From Lachnospiraceae bacterium (lineage in GTDB: Bacteria > Bacillota > Clostridia > Lachnospirales > Lachnospiraceae), in assembly GCA_017434885.1 (NCBI GenBank), contig JAFSGE010000005.1:186001-250000 (forward strand): a DNA stretch of 64,000 bases. The letters are read 5' to 3'. Below are positions 15,720 to 24,572 of this stretch, one piece after another. Each line of letters opens with the position of its first letter. The first letter of the stretch is position 1. A program made the translations under genes and the position numbers. The notes under the pieces are model-generated. The model was given only the letters and a program-made list of their open reading frames with translations, was not told the origin of the DNA and did not search any database.

Positions 15720-16358
15720 TCAAAATAATTCTATGTTATTCAATAATTTCTTTATCATCAGGCGATGATTCATATTATAAAACAAAGCCTCGTTTAACGA
15801 TTTTTCCCACGGATTCAAATCTGACCAATCACCTTCTGTAAGTTTTTCAAAGGCATACTCACTGGAACGTCCTCCCACGGTACCAACCAATGCCACAGGA
15901 ATATTGGCTTTCTTTGCAAAGTCCATTTCAATATCTACACCTTGTTGTGATTTATCAGGTTTCACTTTCCCTCCCATGCAAATCAATATTTCGCCCTTAT
16001 CTCTGCAAATCATATTTTCCCGCATTTCCTGCAGACCATCTGCCAAAACAAGCGTACATTTCTCCTGCAAATCTTCAATATCGTACTGATTTATATAGGC
16101 TTTATCCATATGCATTTCTATAGAATACTTTATATCCGAAGCATACAAACTACCAATATCAAATATCAGCTTCTGAAAGGTAGGATGCGCCCCAAAAACA
16201 AGCGTGTAACCATTTTTAATTATTTCCCTGGAATACACTACTAAAGCCTTCAACAAAGATGCCTCATAAATCTCATCACCATCAGGAAATGCTCCAGACA
16301 GAATAATTCTCTTATTGCGTTGTTGTCTTCTAATGCCGGATATATCTTCCATCTTCAT
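15720..16358 (-). CDS. SLOG-domain protein (Rossmann-like nucleotide or ligand binder)
   Basis: The 212-residue protein shows a SMF/DprA-LOG (SLOG) pattern: IILSGAFPDGDE (first strand and loop), TLVFGAHPTFQKL (second conserved loop), ILICMGGKVKPDKSQQGVDIEMDFA (glycine-rich strand and Glu helix), and PVALVGTVGGRSSEYAFE. SLOG domains bind nucleotides or nucleotide-derived signals and often occur in stress and anti-phage systems. Here it is alone between an acyltransferase-3 and a GT-C type gene, with its start overlapping the end of the latter operon member. There is no TIR, Sir2 or effector partner. An enzymatic role in sugar metabolism is possible but undocumented to my knowledge. Confidence 0.7.
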   Translation of the reverse strand: MKMEDISGIRRQQRNKRIILSGAFPDGDEIYEASLLKALVVYSREIIKNGYTLVFGAHPTFQKLIFDIGSLYASDIKYSIEMHMDKAYINQYDIEDLQEKCTLVLADGLQEMRENMICRDKGEILICMGGKVKPDKSQQGVDIEMDFAKKANIPVALVGTVGGRSSEYAFEKLTEGDWSDLNPWEKSLNEALFYNMNHRLMIKKLLNNIELF

Positions 16359-16365
16359 CAATTTA

Positions 16366-18114
16366 TCACCGCATCACTACATATCCATTGTCCTCTGCAA
16401 TCAAATAATAATTATTTTCTGTAAGCCAAGTTCCAAAATCAGTAGTAGACATATAATCGTATAACGACATTTGTACATAATTCATATTTATTAATACAAC
16501 TGTTGGTTTCTTATAATCATTCTGACGAAAAAAATCTCCAATTCTTGTTGAAAGACCTATCCCAAACCCTCCGTAGGGAGAATATGTGCTATATTCACAG
16601 TTTGCTTTCAAATATCCATATGAACTAACATAACTACTGTCAATAATACACAATTTATCATTTTCCCTTACATATGAATCAATCACTTCACATATCTCAT
16701 TGTATTGTCGATATGATATTTCTCCCAACTCAATACCTTGGGCAGGTCCTTCCTCAACCATTGTTCTTTCCGAAAACCATGTTCGATGTCCTTCCATCAA
16801 TTCAGGGATGGTTGCTTCTTGCTCATATACTGGTATCGTATATGTAAGTAAAGAAATTATTAACAAAGTGCCTGCAACTGCTCTGCTCTCCTTTTCATTC
16901 CTAAAAATTACACTTTCACCTTTTGATTCAGGTAATAGCAATAAAATAGCCATTGTCGGGAAAATTCCTGCATACATACTTGTTATATTTCCTTGATTTG
17001 ATGCTATTGAAAATGAAAAAATCAAACCGATTGTAGGAAACAAAAATATTATTCTAATAATTTCATTCATTTCTGCCTTTACAGTGTTCTTCCAAAATAT
17101 AAGGAAAAAAAGTGATAGAGCATACGCATATGTAATACAATGCCAAGTAATTCCCCTACGCTGAACATATGCCTGCATAAAGAAAGCTAAGGAATATAAA
17201 ATTGCAACAAGAGGAATCCCATATTTTTCAAAATTTTTTTTTACTATTTCTACCTTTTGACATACTACAATAGGTAATAATGCTATTATACCTAATATAA
17301 TGTGTTTACCAATTGGATGTACCAATTTTGTTATCCAATTAGTATCTAAATTTTCATCATGTAACATTTTCGGGAAATTTTCAATCAATTTATCGACACC
17401 TATTTGACTAATTACACTCCCCAAAAAAATAAAAGCACAGATTCCACATATTATCATCAATTCTGCACTTAATCTCACCGCATTTTCTTTATCAATCAAA
17501 CAGAAAATAATAAAATAAACAGGACAAAGGATTACAGTTGTTGGATAAGCCAATACGCAACACGACAACCATACTCCCAATAAAATCACATAACATCTCT
17601 TTTTATGAACATACAGCTTATAACAACTGATAATTTGAAGCATCACGAACCATATCACTTCTTGCTTATATGTAAACGAAGCAAAGTCAGCTGTATAAAG
17701 TAAATATACTATCATAGACACTAATACGTAATGCCAGTTTCTTTCATTAGCAAATGTCATATAAAAGTATAAAGAAATAACTAACTGTACACATATTGCC
17801 AAAATGCGAAAAAATAATAATATTCCTTGCGTACTCCCAAATACTAATAAAAAAATTTCTGTTACTGGATAGGTAAATACACTCGACAATTGCAAACTTG
17901 TCCAACAATCAACAAAAAATTTTGATTCTTGCGAAAACATATGTCCTAGTGATATGGAAAAAACTTCATCACTATGCATTCCTAGTTTGCATTTATTCAA
18001 CGCAACAACCAAATATACTGCGCTTACAAGAACTGCATATAGATACATTTTCAAAGTCTCTTTTGTTTCAAAATGTATTTTTTCCCCCATTATCAGTTTA
18101 CACTTCCTTTCCAT
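16366..18114 (-). CDS. Multi-pass membrane protein, probable GT-C glycosyltransferase
   Basis: This 582-residue protein has about twelve membrane segments (about 20-415) and a C-terminal outer domain of about 160 residues. The first loop reads CKLGMHSDEVFSISLGH, where the Asp-Glu pair is typical of the catalytic first loop in GT-C enzymes. Two starts are possible: ATG 18114 without a clear site, or ATG 18090 (MGEKIHF) behind AAAGGAAG at about 12 bp. The gene is divergent from the only plus-strand gene of the locus (18209). Donor and acceptor are unknown. Confidence 0.65.
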   Translation of the reverse strand: MERKCKLIMGEKIHFETKETLKMYLYAVLVSAVYLVVALNKCKLGMHSDEVFSISLGHMFSQESKFFVDCWTSLQLSSVFTYPVTEIFLLVFGSTQGILLFFRILAICVQLVISLYFYMTFANERNWHYVLVSMIVYLLYTADFASFTYKQEVIWFVMLQIISCYKLYVHKKRCYVILLGVWLSCCVLAYPTTVILCPVYFIIFCLIDKENAVRLSAELMIICGICAFIFLGSVISQIGVDKLIENFPKMLHDENLDTNWITKLVHPIGKHIILGIIALLPIVVCQKVEIVKKNFEKYGIPLVAILYSLAFFMQAYVQRRGITWHCITYAYALSLFFLIFWKNTVKAEMNEIIRIIFLFPTIGLIFSFSIASNQGNITSMYAGIFPTMAILLLLPESKGESVIFRNEKESRAVAGTLLIISLLTYTIPVYEQEATIPELMEGHRTWFSERTMVEEGPAQGIELGEISYRQYNEICEVIDSYVRENDKLCIIDSSYVSSYGYLKANCEYSTYSPYGGFGIGLSTRIGDFFRQNDYKKPTVVLINMNYVQMSLYDYMSTTDFGTWLTENNYYLIAEDNGYVVMR

Positions 18115-18138
18115 AAACTCATATATAAAACTTTAGAT

Positions 18139-18167
18139 TTGATTATTATTCGATTTAATGATATTAT
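18139..18167 (+). promoter_or_regulatory. SigA-type promoter of the lone plus-strand acyltransferase
   Basis: TTGATT (18139-18144) and TATTAT (18162-18167) are 17 bp apart. The coding start is at 18209, with GTGGAGG in the leader. Confidence 0.6.
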
Positions 18168-18208
18168 AAGAAAAACTATTATCCAAATAGCTGTGGAGGC
18201 ATATAATT

Positions 18209-19279
18209 TTGAATAACTCAACTACCTTTACTAAAGAACACACATATATCACTAAGGGAATTTTAGTACTCATGATGCTCATGCATCACATATTTACTTC
18301 CAATCTTGTTGAGCAATATTCTATCAATATAACTATGACTAATCAATCTCTTTTCCTTTATGTGTGTACATTCTTTAAAATCTGTATATCCGGTTTTGCA
18401 TTTTTAACTGCATTTGGAATAACTCATTCTTTCAATAACCTTTCCAGCTCTTCCCCTAATGATTATTTAAAATTAGTTTGCAGACGCCTTATCGGACTTA
18501 TCTCCAACATTTTCATTATATATGTTTTAGCAATTTTATACAAACGTTTCGTCATCAAAGAATCTATTCGTGAATTATATGATTGTGGCAATGGTTTTAA
18601 TATAATATATATGTCCATTGATTCATTAGGCTTAGCTCAATATTTTGACACGCCAACAATTAATGTAACATGGTGGTATCTGACATATGCCATACTACTT
18701 ATTGTTGCAATGCCTTACATATACATGGCATATAAAAAGTTCAGATATCTTCTTCTTCCTGCCGGTTGCCTATTGTCACTAATTATTTTACAAAACACTG
18801 TCATGTTTTCCACTTTACTTCCAAGTGTGTTATTGGGTGTAGCATTTGCATATGAAGGTTGGTTTGAAAAAATACATAACTTTACTTCCAACATATATAT
18901 TAAGCTTCTTCGCATCTGTACGGAAGTCATCGGACTAATTATTTCCTACCATGTATATAGAGCTGTCAGCCTAACATACAGTTATATATTTGCATTTTTG
19001 ATTCCATTACTCGTGTTTGAACTAATATGTTACATTCCTATTTTGAATAACACATTGAAATTCATTGGGAAACATGCAACTAATATATTTTTAACACATA
19101 CATTTATTTATTTTTACTTTTACACAGATTTCATCTTCTCATTCACTAAAGACTGGTTAATACTTCTCGTTTTGACAGTAATATGTCTACTGGTTTCTAT
19201 ATGTATTGAAATATTAAAAAAAGCATCAGGCTACAACCTACTAATACAAAAAATACACATCTTTTTAAAAATTAAATAA
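18209..19279 (+). CDS. Acyltransferase-3 membrane protein on the opposite strand
   Basis: The start is TTG 18209, set by GTGGAGG about 10 bp upstream; the first in-frame ATG would delete part of the first membrane helix. The 356-residue product has about ten hydrophobic segments and the family His in LVLMMLMHHIFTSN. It is the only gene after 3826 on the plus strand, has its own promoter, and is convergent with the glycosyltransferase at 19342 without an obvious terminator between them. It is probably a separately acquired, independently expressed decoration gene, but I see no mobile-element ends. Confidence 0.85.
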   Translation: MNNSTTFTKEHTYITKGILVLMMLMHHIFTSNLVEQYSINITMTNQSLFLYVCTFFKICISGFAFLTAFGITHSFNNLSSSSPNDYLKLVCRRLIGLISNIFIIYVLAILYKRFVIKESIRELYDCGNGFNIIYMSIDSLGLAQYFDTPTINVTWWYLTYAILLIVAMPYIYMAYKKFRYLLLPAGCLLSLIILQNTVMFSTLLPSVLLGVAFAYEGWFEKIHNFTSNIYIKLLRICTEVIGLIISYHVYRAVSLTYSYIFAFLIPLLVFELICYIPILNNTLKFIGKHATNIFLTHTFIYFYFYTDFIFSFTKDWLILLVLTVICLLVSICIEILKKASGYNLLIQKIHIFLKIK

Positions 19280-19341
19280 TGCTCATAATTACTTTGGAAA
19301 AGATTAAATTAGAACACTATTACAAAGGTCAATTTACTCTG

Positions 19342-20370
19342 CTATAATTCCACTAACTTATCAATAATCTTTCTGATTCGATTTAAACCTAATATGCAAA
19401 CACTTATATAGCAAATATATGCTCTGACATACTCAACAAATGGAATTTCAAAGAATTTATCAATAAGCTGATTAATATATATCGTTTCTTTCGCTGATAC
19501 CTCACTCAGTTCATCCCATATATTGCTTTCATCAATCGGCTGATTTGCAAAATCATAATTGCGATGATTATACTTATCTGAATTTGTAAATTGTACAACC
19601 CCACAATTCACACCGCTTCCGTCATATCCGCAATTCTTTACCAACGATTTGCAAGGCATCATCATTACTTGACCATTTGCAAACATTTGTAACCCGAAAG
19701 AAAGGTCTATTTTTTGAATGTCTTGTTTCTTAATCAGTTCACTTTTATATTGGAGCATGCCGCGAACAAAATTGCAGAATTGATTCTTACTTGCTTTTTT
19801 TACATTTCTCATGTAGTTGCTATCTGCAAAAAGTCTCTCAAAATTCTCCATTGTAATCTGAGAATACATGACATCCTCTTTTGCTTTCCATACACCATAT
19901 CCGCTAGCAGAAAAATAAATCTTAGAAGCAAATACATTTCCGGAAAAATCTGTATCCGGAATAGGATAAGAATATCCGGAAACTGCATAAACGCGTTCAT
20001 CATACCTATATTTTTCTAAACACATATTCATATATGTCAAAAAACCAGATGCAAACACATTATCATCTTCGGTGTAGATAAAGCACTCGTAGGTTTCATA
20101 TATCTTTTCTCTTACTGCTAAGAAATTCTCATACCAACCGAGATTTTTCTCCTGCTCAATACAATAAACATTTGCAAATCCTGAGATTCCTCTTTGGATA
20201 TACTCTTTGATTTTTCTATAACCGTCCCAATGTGAATCTCTCAAAGGATAATCCAATCCAATATATAAATCTGTTTCTTTTGCAAGCGCATTTGCCGCGA
20301 GAGACTCTACACATTGTTTAAAATGTTCATACCGACATAATGTTGTAATTAATAAAGGGGCTCTTTTCAA
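19342..20370 (-). CDS. Glycosyltransferase (GNT-I/GT-A-like)
   Basis: The start is TTG 20370, behind AGGAG at 6-7 bp. The 342-residue product opens RAPLLITTLCRYEHFKQCVES and has an acidic metal-binding motif, IYTEDDN, near residue 100, then SASGYGVWKAKED, the pattern of the GNT-I-like GT-A family used on surface glycans. Its 5' part is duplicated as a broken copy at 27469-27660, and a remnant of the aminotransferase 3' end lies immediately upstream of it (20380-20427). Both show that it once followed the aminotransferase now at 27673. The substrate is unknown. Confidence 0.8.
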   Translation of the reverse strand: MKRAPLLITTLCRYEHFKQCVESLAANALAKETDLYIGLDYPLRDSHWDGYRKIKEYIQRGISGFANVYCIEQEKNLGWYENFLAVREKIYETYECFIYTEDDNVFASGFLTYMNMCLEKYRYDERVYAVSGYSYPIPDTDFSGNVFASKIYFSASGYGVWKAKEDVMYSQITMENFERLFADSNYMRNVKKASKNQFCNFVRGMLQYKSELIKKQDIQKIDLSFGLQMFANGQVMMMPCKSLVKNCGYDGSGVNCGVVQFTNSDKYNHRNYDFANQPIDESNIWDELSEVSAKETIYINQLIDKFFEIPFVEYVRAYICYISVCILGLNRIRKIIDKLVEL

Positions 20371-20427
20371 ACCGGACTCCTATCCAATAATTTATAATCG
20401 TTTTCCAAACTCTTTAATTTCCTCTAT
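20060..20427. repeat. Left copy of the direct repeat flanking a 7-kb cassette
   Basis: This segment covers the 5' third of the 19342 glycosyltransferase plus about 48 bp matching the last codons of the aminotransferase at 27673. It matches 27469-27709 in the same orientation at roughly nine bases in ten by eye; the right copy lacks an internal stretch of about 115 bp. Confidence 0.75.
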
Positions 20428-21500
20428 ATCTTGTCTATGATTTCATGCTTCATGCAGCATCTTTTCATTGTCCATTCTAACAATTCTCTTATTCTCAATA
20501 ATAAATATGAAAATACAAAAATAATAAATATGTATAACAGCGAAACAACCTTCCAGTCCAAATAATTAAATAAATTATAGTAATTTATCATTTTTACAAC
20601 CACATAATGATTTAAAAAAGCAATATATCCTAGCTGTGAAAAGACTTCCCATATAGTATTATTAATTTTCATCAAACAGCTTATTTCTATAAACTGGCAT
20701 ATATATATTAAAATTGCAAATACGGGTAAAACGATATAATCCGTTACACTGAATGCTGTATCCCAGAAGATCATATAAGAAATCCATATAATCCCTCCAA
20801 AGAAAACTGTTTTCAAAACAACGTTAGGAACTTCTATTAGTTCATTCTTCTTATATAACTCAAATATAAAAATTCCTATTAGCAGACCTGCCATAGCTCG
20901 TAAAACTGCCATCTCATTAACACCTTCTCGTAATGGAAAAATACAAAGGTGTCTTTGGTTAATAGCCAATAAAAAATATAATATAGTACCTAAAAATAAA
21001 CTAAAACTTCCAATCCATCTTTTTATGTTTTTCTGAAATACATATATTACCGCAGACGCAAATAATAGATAGCCGCAGTACCAATCCGGAGGATTTATTC
21101 TCAACCCGCTCTCTAAATTTCCGATTTCCAACATAAATGCTTCACTAATATACCCAAATATGCTACCACTTATGTTAATTTTAAATATAAACAAATTAAT
21201 AAAAAATGCTATTATAAAAGCTATCACATAATCTTTATATAATCTAATATATCTTTTCTTTATAAATTTGAACACTCCTATAGCGTTTTTTTTATGAACA
21301 TAACTTTGACGTAAATAGAAACCGCTTACCATAAAGAAAAAATCCACCGCAATATAACCTCCTCCATACGGAAGTGCTTCTGAGCAATACCGCAAATGAT
21401 GCAGACATACTGCAATAGTACACCATAGCCGAAGCATTTCAATTTCTAAGGTTCTCGGTTTACGCCTTTTGTTCTTACCTCCAAAAGGTTCTTCAGTCAT
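20424..21500 (-). CDS. Acyltransferase-3 membrane protein (cassette end gene)
   Basis: The 358-residue protein has the family first helix, EMLRLWCTIAVCLHHLRYC, with the His, followed by AVDFFFMVSGFYLRQSYVHKK, the common second-helix signature. About ten membrane segments are visible. AAGGG precedes the ATG. Its 3' end touches the left direct repeat, making it the last gene of the 7-kb block that carries the 3-amino-3,6-dideoxyhexose genes. It may acylate that sugar outside the membrane (inference). Confidence 0.85.
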   Translation of the reverse strand: MTEEPFGGKNKRRKPRTLEIEMLRLWCTIAVCLHHLRYCSEALPYGGGYIAVDFFFMVSGFYLRQSYVHKKNAIGVFKFIKKRYIRLYKDYVIAFIIAFFINLFIFKINISGSIFGYISEAFMLEIGNLESGLRINPPDWYCGYLLFASAVIYVFQKNIKRWIGSFSLFLGTILYFLLAINQRHLCIFPLREGVNEMAVLRAMAGLLIGIFIFELYKKNELIEVPNVVLKTVFFGGIIWISYMIFWDTAFSVTDYIVLPVFAILIYICQFIEISCLMKINNTIWEVFSQLGYIAFLNHYVVVKMINYYNLFNYLDWKVVSLLYIFIIFVFSYLLLRIRELLEWTMKRCCMKHEIIDKI

Positions 21501-21551
21501 TATATTTATACCCTTCCTAATATATCGCTATATATATCGTCTTTTATTACT

Positions 21552-21968
21552 TTAACCCTTCTTTATTTCTTCCACAAATACTTTATAATCTCTAATATAT
21601 TCTCCAGAATCATAATGCTCACTAGCCAACACCAATAATACAGAATCTTCACTAAAATCATACATATCTTTCCATACCATTGTCGGCAAATAAACTCCCG
21701 TATGCGGTCTATTCAAACAAAAAATAGCTTCATTACCTTCACCATCTTTTACTTTAATCTTACTTGTTCCTGCAACATTAATTAATACAAATTCTGTTTT
21801 ACGATTAGCATGTTGCCCCCGAATGACATCCCTATCAGAGCCATAAATATAAAATGCCCTCTTAATCTCAAAAGGAATATCTATTCCACCTTCTACAATT
21901 ACTAGATGTCCTCTCTCATCACCTGCTTGCGGCAATTCAATCATTTTCACTTTATTCATATTATGCAT
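21552..21968 (-). CDS. fdtA: dTDP-4-oxo-6-deoxyglucose 3,4-ketoisomerase (FdtA/QdtA, WxcM-like cupin)
   Basis: This 138-residue cupin has the conserved DERGHLVIVE strand and the active-site region DVIRGQHANRKTEFVL, matching the FdtA/QdtA/TylM3-like ketoisomerase family. The enzyme moves the keto group of dTDP-4-keto-6-deoxyglucose from C4 to C3 so that an aminotransferase can make a 3-amino sugar. The gene lies 4 bp from the FdtB-like aminotransferase. FdtA (galacto product) and QdtA (gluco product) cannot be told apart by eye. The rmlA/rmlB genes for its substrate are not in the window. Confidence 0.87.
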   Translation of the reverse strand: MHNMNKVKMIELPQAGDERGHLVIVEGGIDIPFEIKRAFYIYGSDRDVIRGQHANRKTEFVLINVAGTSKIKVKDGEGNEAIFCLNRPHTGVYLPTMVWKDMYDFSEDSVLLVLASEHYDSGEYIRDYKVFVEEIKKG

Positions 21969-21972
21969 AAAT

Positions 21973-23070
21973 CTACCTCCAAGAATTAAGTGCCTCTATT
22001 ACTATCGTTTGTTCTTCTTCTGTCATTCCATTATAAAGTGGGATTGATAAAACAGTATCAGCATACTCTTCTGTTATGGGCAAACTACCTTTTGAAAGTC
22101 CCAAATACTCATAAGCTTCTGACAAATGAGGTGGTATGGGATAATGAATAATTGTCCCAATTTTCTTTTCATCTAGATACTCTATTAACGCATTCCGATT
22201 ACGAACGCGAATGACAAACTGATGCCATACATGCGTCACATTATATCTGATTTGCGGCAAAATAATATTTGGATTATCTATTTCTTTCAAATACCTTGTC
22301 GCTATTTTCCTCTTCTCTTCTTCCAATTCTTCCATATGACTTAGACGGATTCTCAAAAATCCGGCTTGTATTTCATCCAAACGCGAATTAGTCCCCACTA
22401 CCATATTGTAATATCTTTTTTCACTACCATAGTTTCTAAAGATTCGAACTTTATCTGCCAACTCACTATCGTTTGTAACAATTGCACCTGCATCTCCAAA
22501 TGCTCCCAAGTTTTTCGACGGATAAAAAGAAAAACACCCAATACTTCCAAATGTTCCTGTTGCTTTCCCCTCATATTTTGAACCATGAGATTGCGCACAA
22601 TCTTCCACCAACCGCAAATTATATTTTTTACACAGTTCCAAAATAGGTTCCATATTAGAAGCCTGTCCATACAAATGAACAGCCAAAATAGCCTTTGTCT
22701 TCTCAGTAATCTTCTCTTCAATCTTTGAAACATCAATATTATAGAATTCATCCGGTTCAACAAATACAGGGGTAGCACCATTAATAGTTATCCCCATAAC
22801 ACTGGCAATATAAGTATTGCCTTGTACAATCACCTCATCTCCAACACCAATTCCAAGAACACGAAAGGCTATCCAGAGGGCATCTAAGCCGCTAGCTAGT
22901 CCTACGCAATAATCTGCCTCAATATAATTTGCAAATTCCGCTTCAAACGCACTTACTTCTTTTCCCAATACATACCAGCCCGAACGCAATACTTCCAATG
23001 CCTTCATCTCGAACTCATCCTGATATTTTAAAAATCCTCTATCTAATCTGTTTGGCATTATTTTATCCAT
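21973..23070 (-). CDS. fdtB: dTDP-3-amino-3,6-dideoxyhexose transaminase (FdtB/QdtB-like, DegT family)
   Basis: The start is ATG 23070 (MDKIMPNRLDRG) behind AAAGGA; a TTG at 23088 lies upstream of that site. The 365-residue protein is a DegT/DnrJ/EryC1 aminotransferase with GLASGLDALWIAF, VEDCAQSHGSKYEG and the PLP lysine in CFSFYPSKNLGAFGDAGA. It uses PLP and glutamate to aminate the 3-keto sugar from FdtA. It lies between the FdtA-like isomerase and a GNAT, in the reaction order. The match in gene neighbourhood makes the FdtB/QdtB role likely. Confidence 0.87.
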   Translation of the reverse strand: MDKIMPNRLDRGFLKYQDEFEMKALEVLRSGWYVLGKEVSAFEAEFANYIEADYCVGLASGLDALWIAFRVLGIGVGDEVIVQGNTYIASVMGITINGATPVFVEPDEFYNIDVSKIEEKITEKTKAILAVHLYGQASNMEPILELCKKYNLRLVEDCAQSHGSKYEGKATGTFGSIGCFSFYPSKNLGAFGDAGAIVTNDSELADKVRIFRNYGSEKRYYNMVVGTNSRLDEIQAGFLRIRLSHMEELEEEKRKIATRYLKEIDNPNIILPQIRYNVTHVWHQFVIRVRNRNALIEYLDEKKIGTIIHYPIPPHLSEAYEYLGLSKGSLPITEEYADTVLSIPLYNGMTEEEQTIVIEALNSWR

Positions 23071-23081
23071 AATATCATCCT

Positions 23082-23609
23082 TTAACAAATCCGTTTATAT
23101 TCATTGTCTAAAATCCCATAAATTCGCCATGATACATATTCTCCATCGCGATATATATGCTCTCTTAATTCCCCTTCCATGGTAAAACCTATTTTTTCAT
23201 ATAATCGAATCGCCGCTTCATTATCTGCAAAAACTGTTAAGTAAATACGATGCAATCCCATCTCACCAAACCCAATATCCAACAATCTTTCTGATGCTTT
23301 TACACCAATTCCTTTCCCTCTTGCTTTCTCTCGCAAAGCAATTGCAAATTCTGCCGACTGATTAATACGATCAATATTTTTAAGGCTTATTGTACCAAGA
23401 TATTCATCATCTTCATTCACTATAGCCATATGTATGTTTCCGTTGTGGCAACTATCTTTCGCCATTATTGCCTCCCTGCAAAACTGCCTGGCATCCTCAA
23501 GCGTGTACTTTGACATTTCTTTCAAAAAACTTCTTTTTATTTGTGGATCTAACATCCATTCTATCATTTTTTCTGCATCTGTCTCACGCAGTTCACGTAA
23601 CTCTACCAT
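23082..23609 (-). CDS. GNAT N-acetyltransferase (RimJ/RimL type), likely sugar amine acetylase
   Basis: The start is ATG 23609 behind AAGGA. The 175-residue product has the acetyl-CoA site signature REKARGKGIGVKASERLL and the C-terminal YLTVFADNEAAIRLYEKIGF, both typical of the GNAT fold. The position directly upstream of the FdtB-like gene suggests N-acetylation of the 3-amino-3,6-dideoxyhexose, the job done in other loci by FdtC/QdtC (beta-helix enzymes). If so, it is a non-homologous replacement. A protein-modifying role is possible. Confidence 0.82.
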   Translation of the reverse strand: MVELRELRETDAEKMIEWMLDPQIKRSFLKEMSKYTLEDARQFCREAIMAKDSCHNGNIHMAIVNEDDEYLGTISLKNIDRINQSAEFAIALREKARGKGIGVKASERLLDIGFGEMGLHRIYLTVFADNEAAIRLYEKIGFTMEGELREHIYRDGEYVSWRIYGILDNEYKRIC

Positions 23610-23615
23610 CAATTA

Positions 23616-24548
23616 TCATTCCTTACTATCCCAATTATCTTCTTCAACAATGTATGGCGGACGGTTTCTGGATGCATCGAATATTCTCCAAATATACTCT
23701 CCCAAAATCCCCAATGTAAGCATAATGACCCCAAAACTAAATAAATTGAAGATAAATAAGGTTGTCCATCCACTCACTTCTATTAAACCTTGTAATTTAA
23801 ATATAATTTCAATCATTGCCCATATAATAGAACCTATAAAAGAACAAAATCCAATCATTGAAACCGCCTTTATCGGCAAAGTAGAAAAACTAAATAAAGT
23901 ATCTGCAACCAACTTCACTTTCTTTTTAAGTGTCCATCTACTCTTACCAATTTCTCGTGCTACTCTTGTATAGTATACTTTATCAGTCTTAAATCCACTC
24001 CACAATATCTGCCCTGTTAATGCACTATTTGTTTCATCCAAAGCCACCAATACATTAATCACTTTACGATCCACAAGATAAACATCAAAGCCACCTTTCG
24101 GCATAGTCTCTAACATCATCTTACGAACCATCGTATAATATAAATTAGCAAATAGTGTCTGCCTCTTGCTCTCTTCTCGTTCCTCTCGAACTGCCAAAAC
24201 AACATTATAGCCTTTCTTCCATCGCTCTACCATCTCTAATATCATTTCTGTAGGTTCTTGTAAATCCGCTGCCTTTACTACAGCACAATCTCCGGTACAT
24301 TTTGAAAGTCCACATAAAATAGCCGCATGTGAGCCAAAATTACGCGACAGACTAAGTATTCTTACACTATCGTCTTTTGACGCCAATTCCTGCATTACGT
24401 GATAACTATCATCTTTTGAACCATCGTTTACCATTACAATTTCCCATTCATATTCCTCGTGAGAAAGCATTTTCTCTTGAATATCCTTATATAACGGGAG
24501 TAAATTATCCTGATTATAATACACCGGTATAATAACTGATATTTTCAC
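23616..24548 (-). CDS. GtrB-like polyprenyl-phosphate glycosyltransferase (GT2)
   Basis: The start is GTG 24548 behind AAGGAG. The 310-residue protein has a GT2 domain with VMVNDGSKDD, then an AADLQEP acidic motif where the usual DxD is changed to AxD. Two C-terminal membrane helices (about 235-285) end in LGEYIWRIFDASRNRPPYIV. It would load the cassette's sugar on undecaprenyl phosphate for the GT-C proteins encoded just upstream (24573, 25962). The Ala in the first position of the metal motif is unusual but occurs in members acting on deoxy-amino sugars; activity cannot be judged here. Confidence 0.87.
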   Translation of the reverse strand: MKISVIIPVYYNQDNLLPLYKDIQEKMLSHEEYEWEIVMVNDGSKDDSYHVMQELASKDDSVRILSLSRNFGSHAAILCGLSKCTGDCAVVKAADLQEPTEMILEMVERWKKGYNVVLAVREEREESKRQTLFANLYYTMVRKMMLETMPKGGFDVYLVDRKVINVLVALDETNSALTGQILWSGFKTDKVYYTRVAREIGKSRWTLKKKVKLVADTLFSFSTLPIKAVSMIGFCSFIGSIIWAMIEIIFKLQGLIEVSGWTTLFIFNLFSFGVIMLTLGILGEYIWRIFDASRNRPPYIVEEDNWDSKE

Positions 24549-24572
24549 TTATGTCTCCTTTAGATAAAATTA

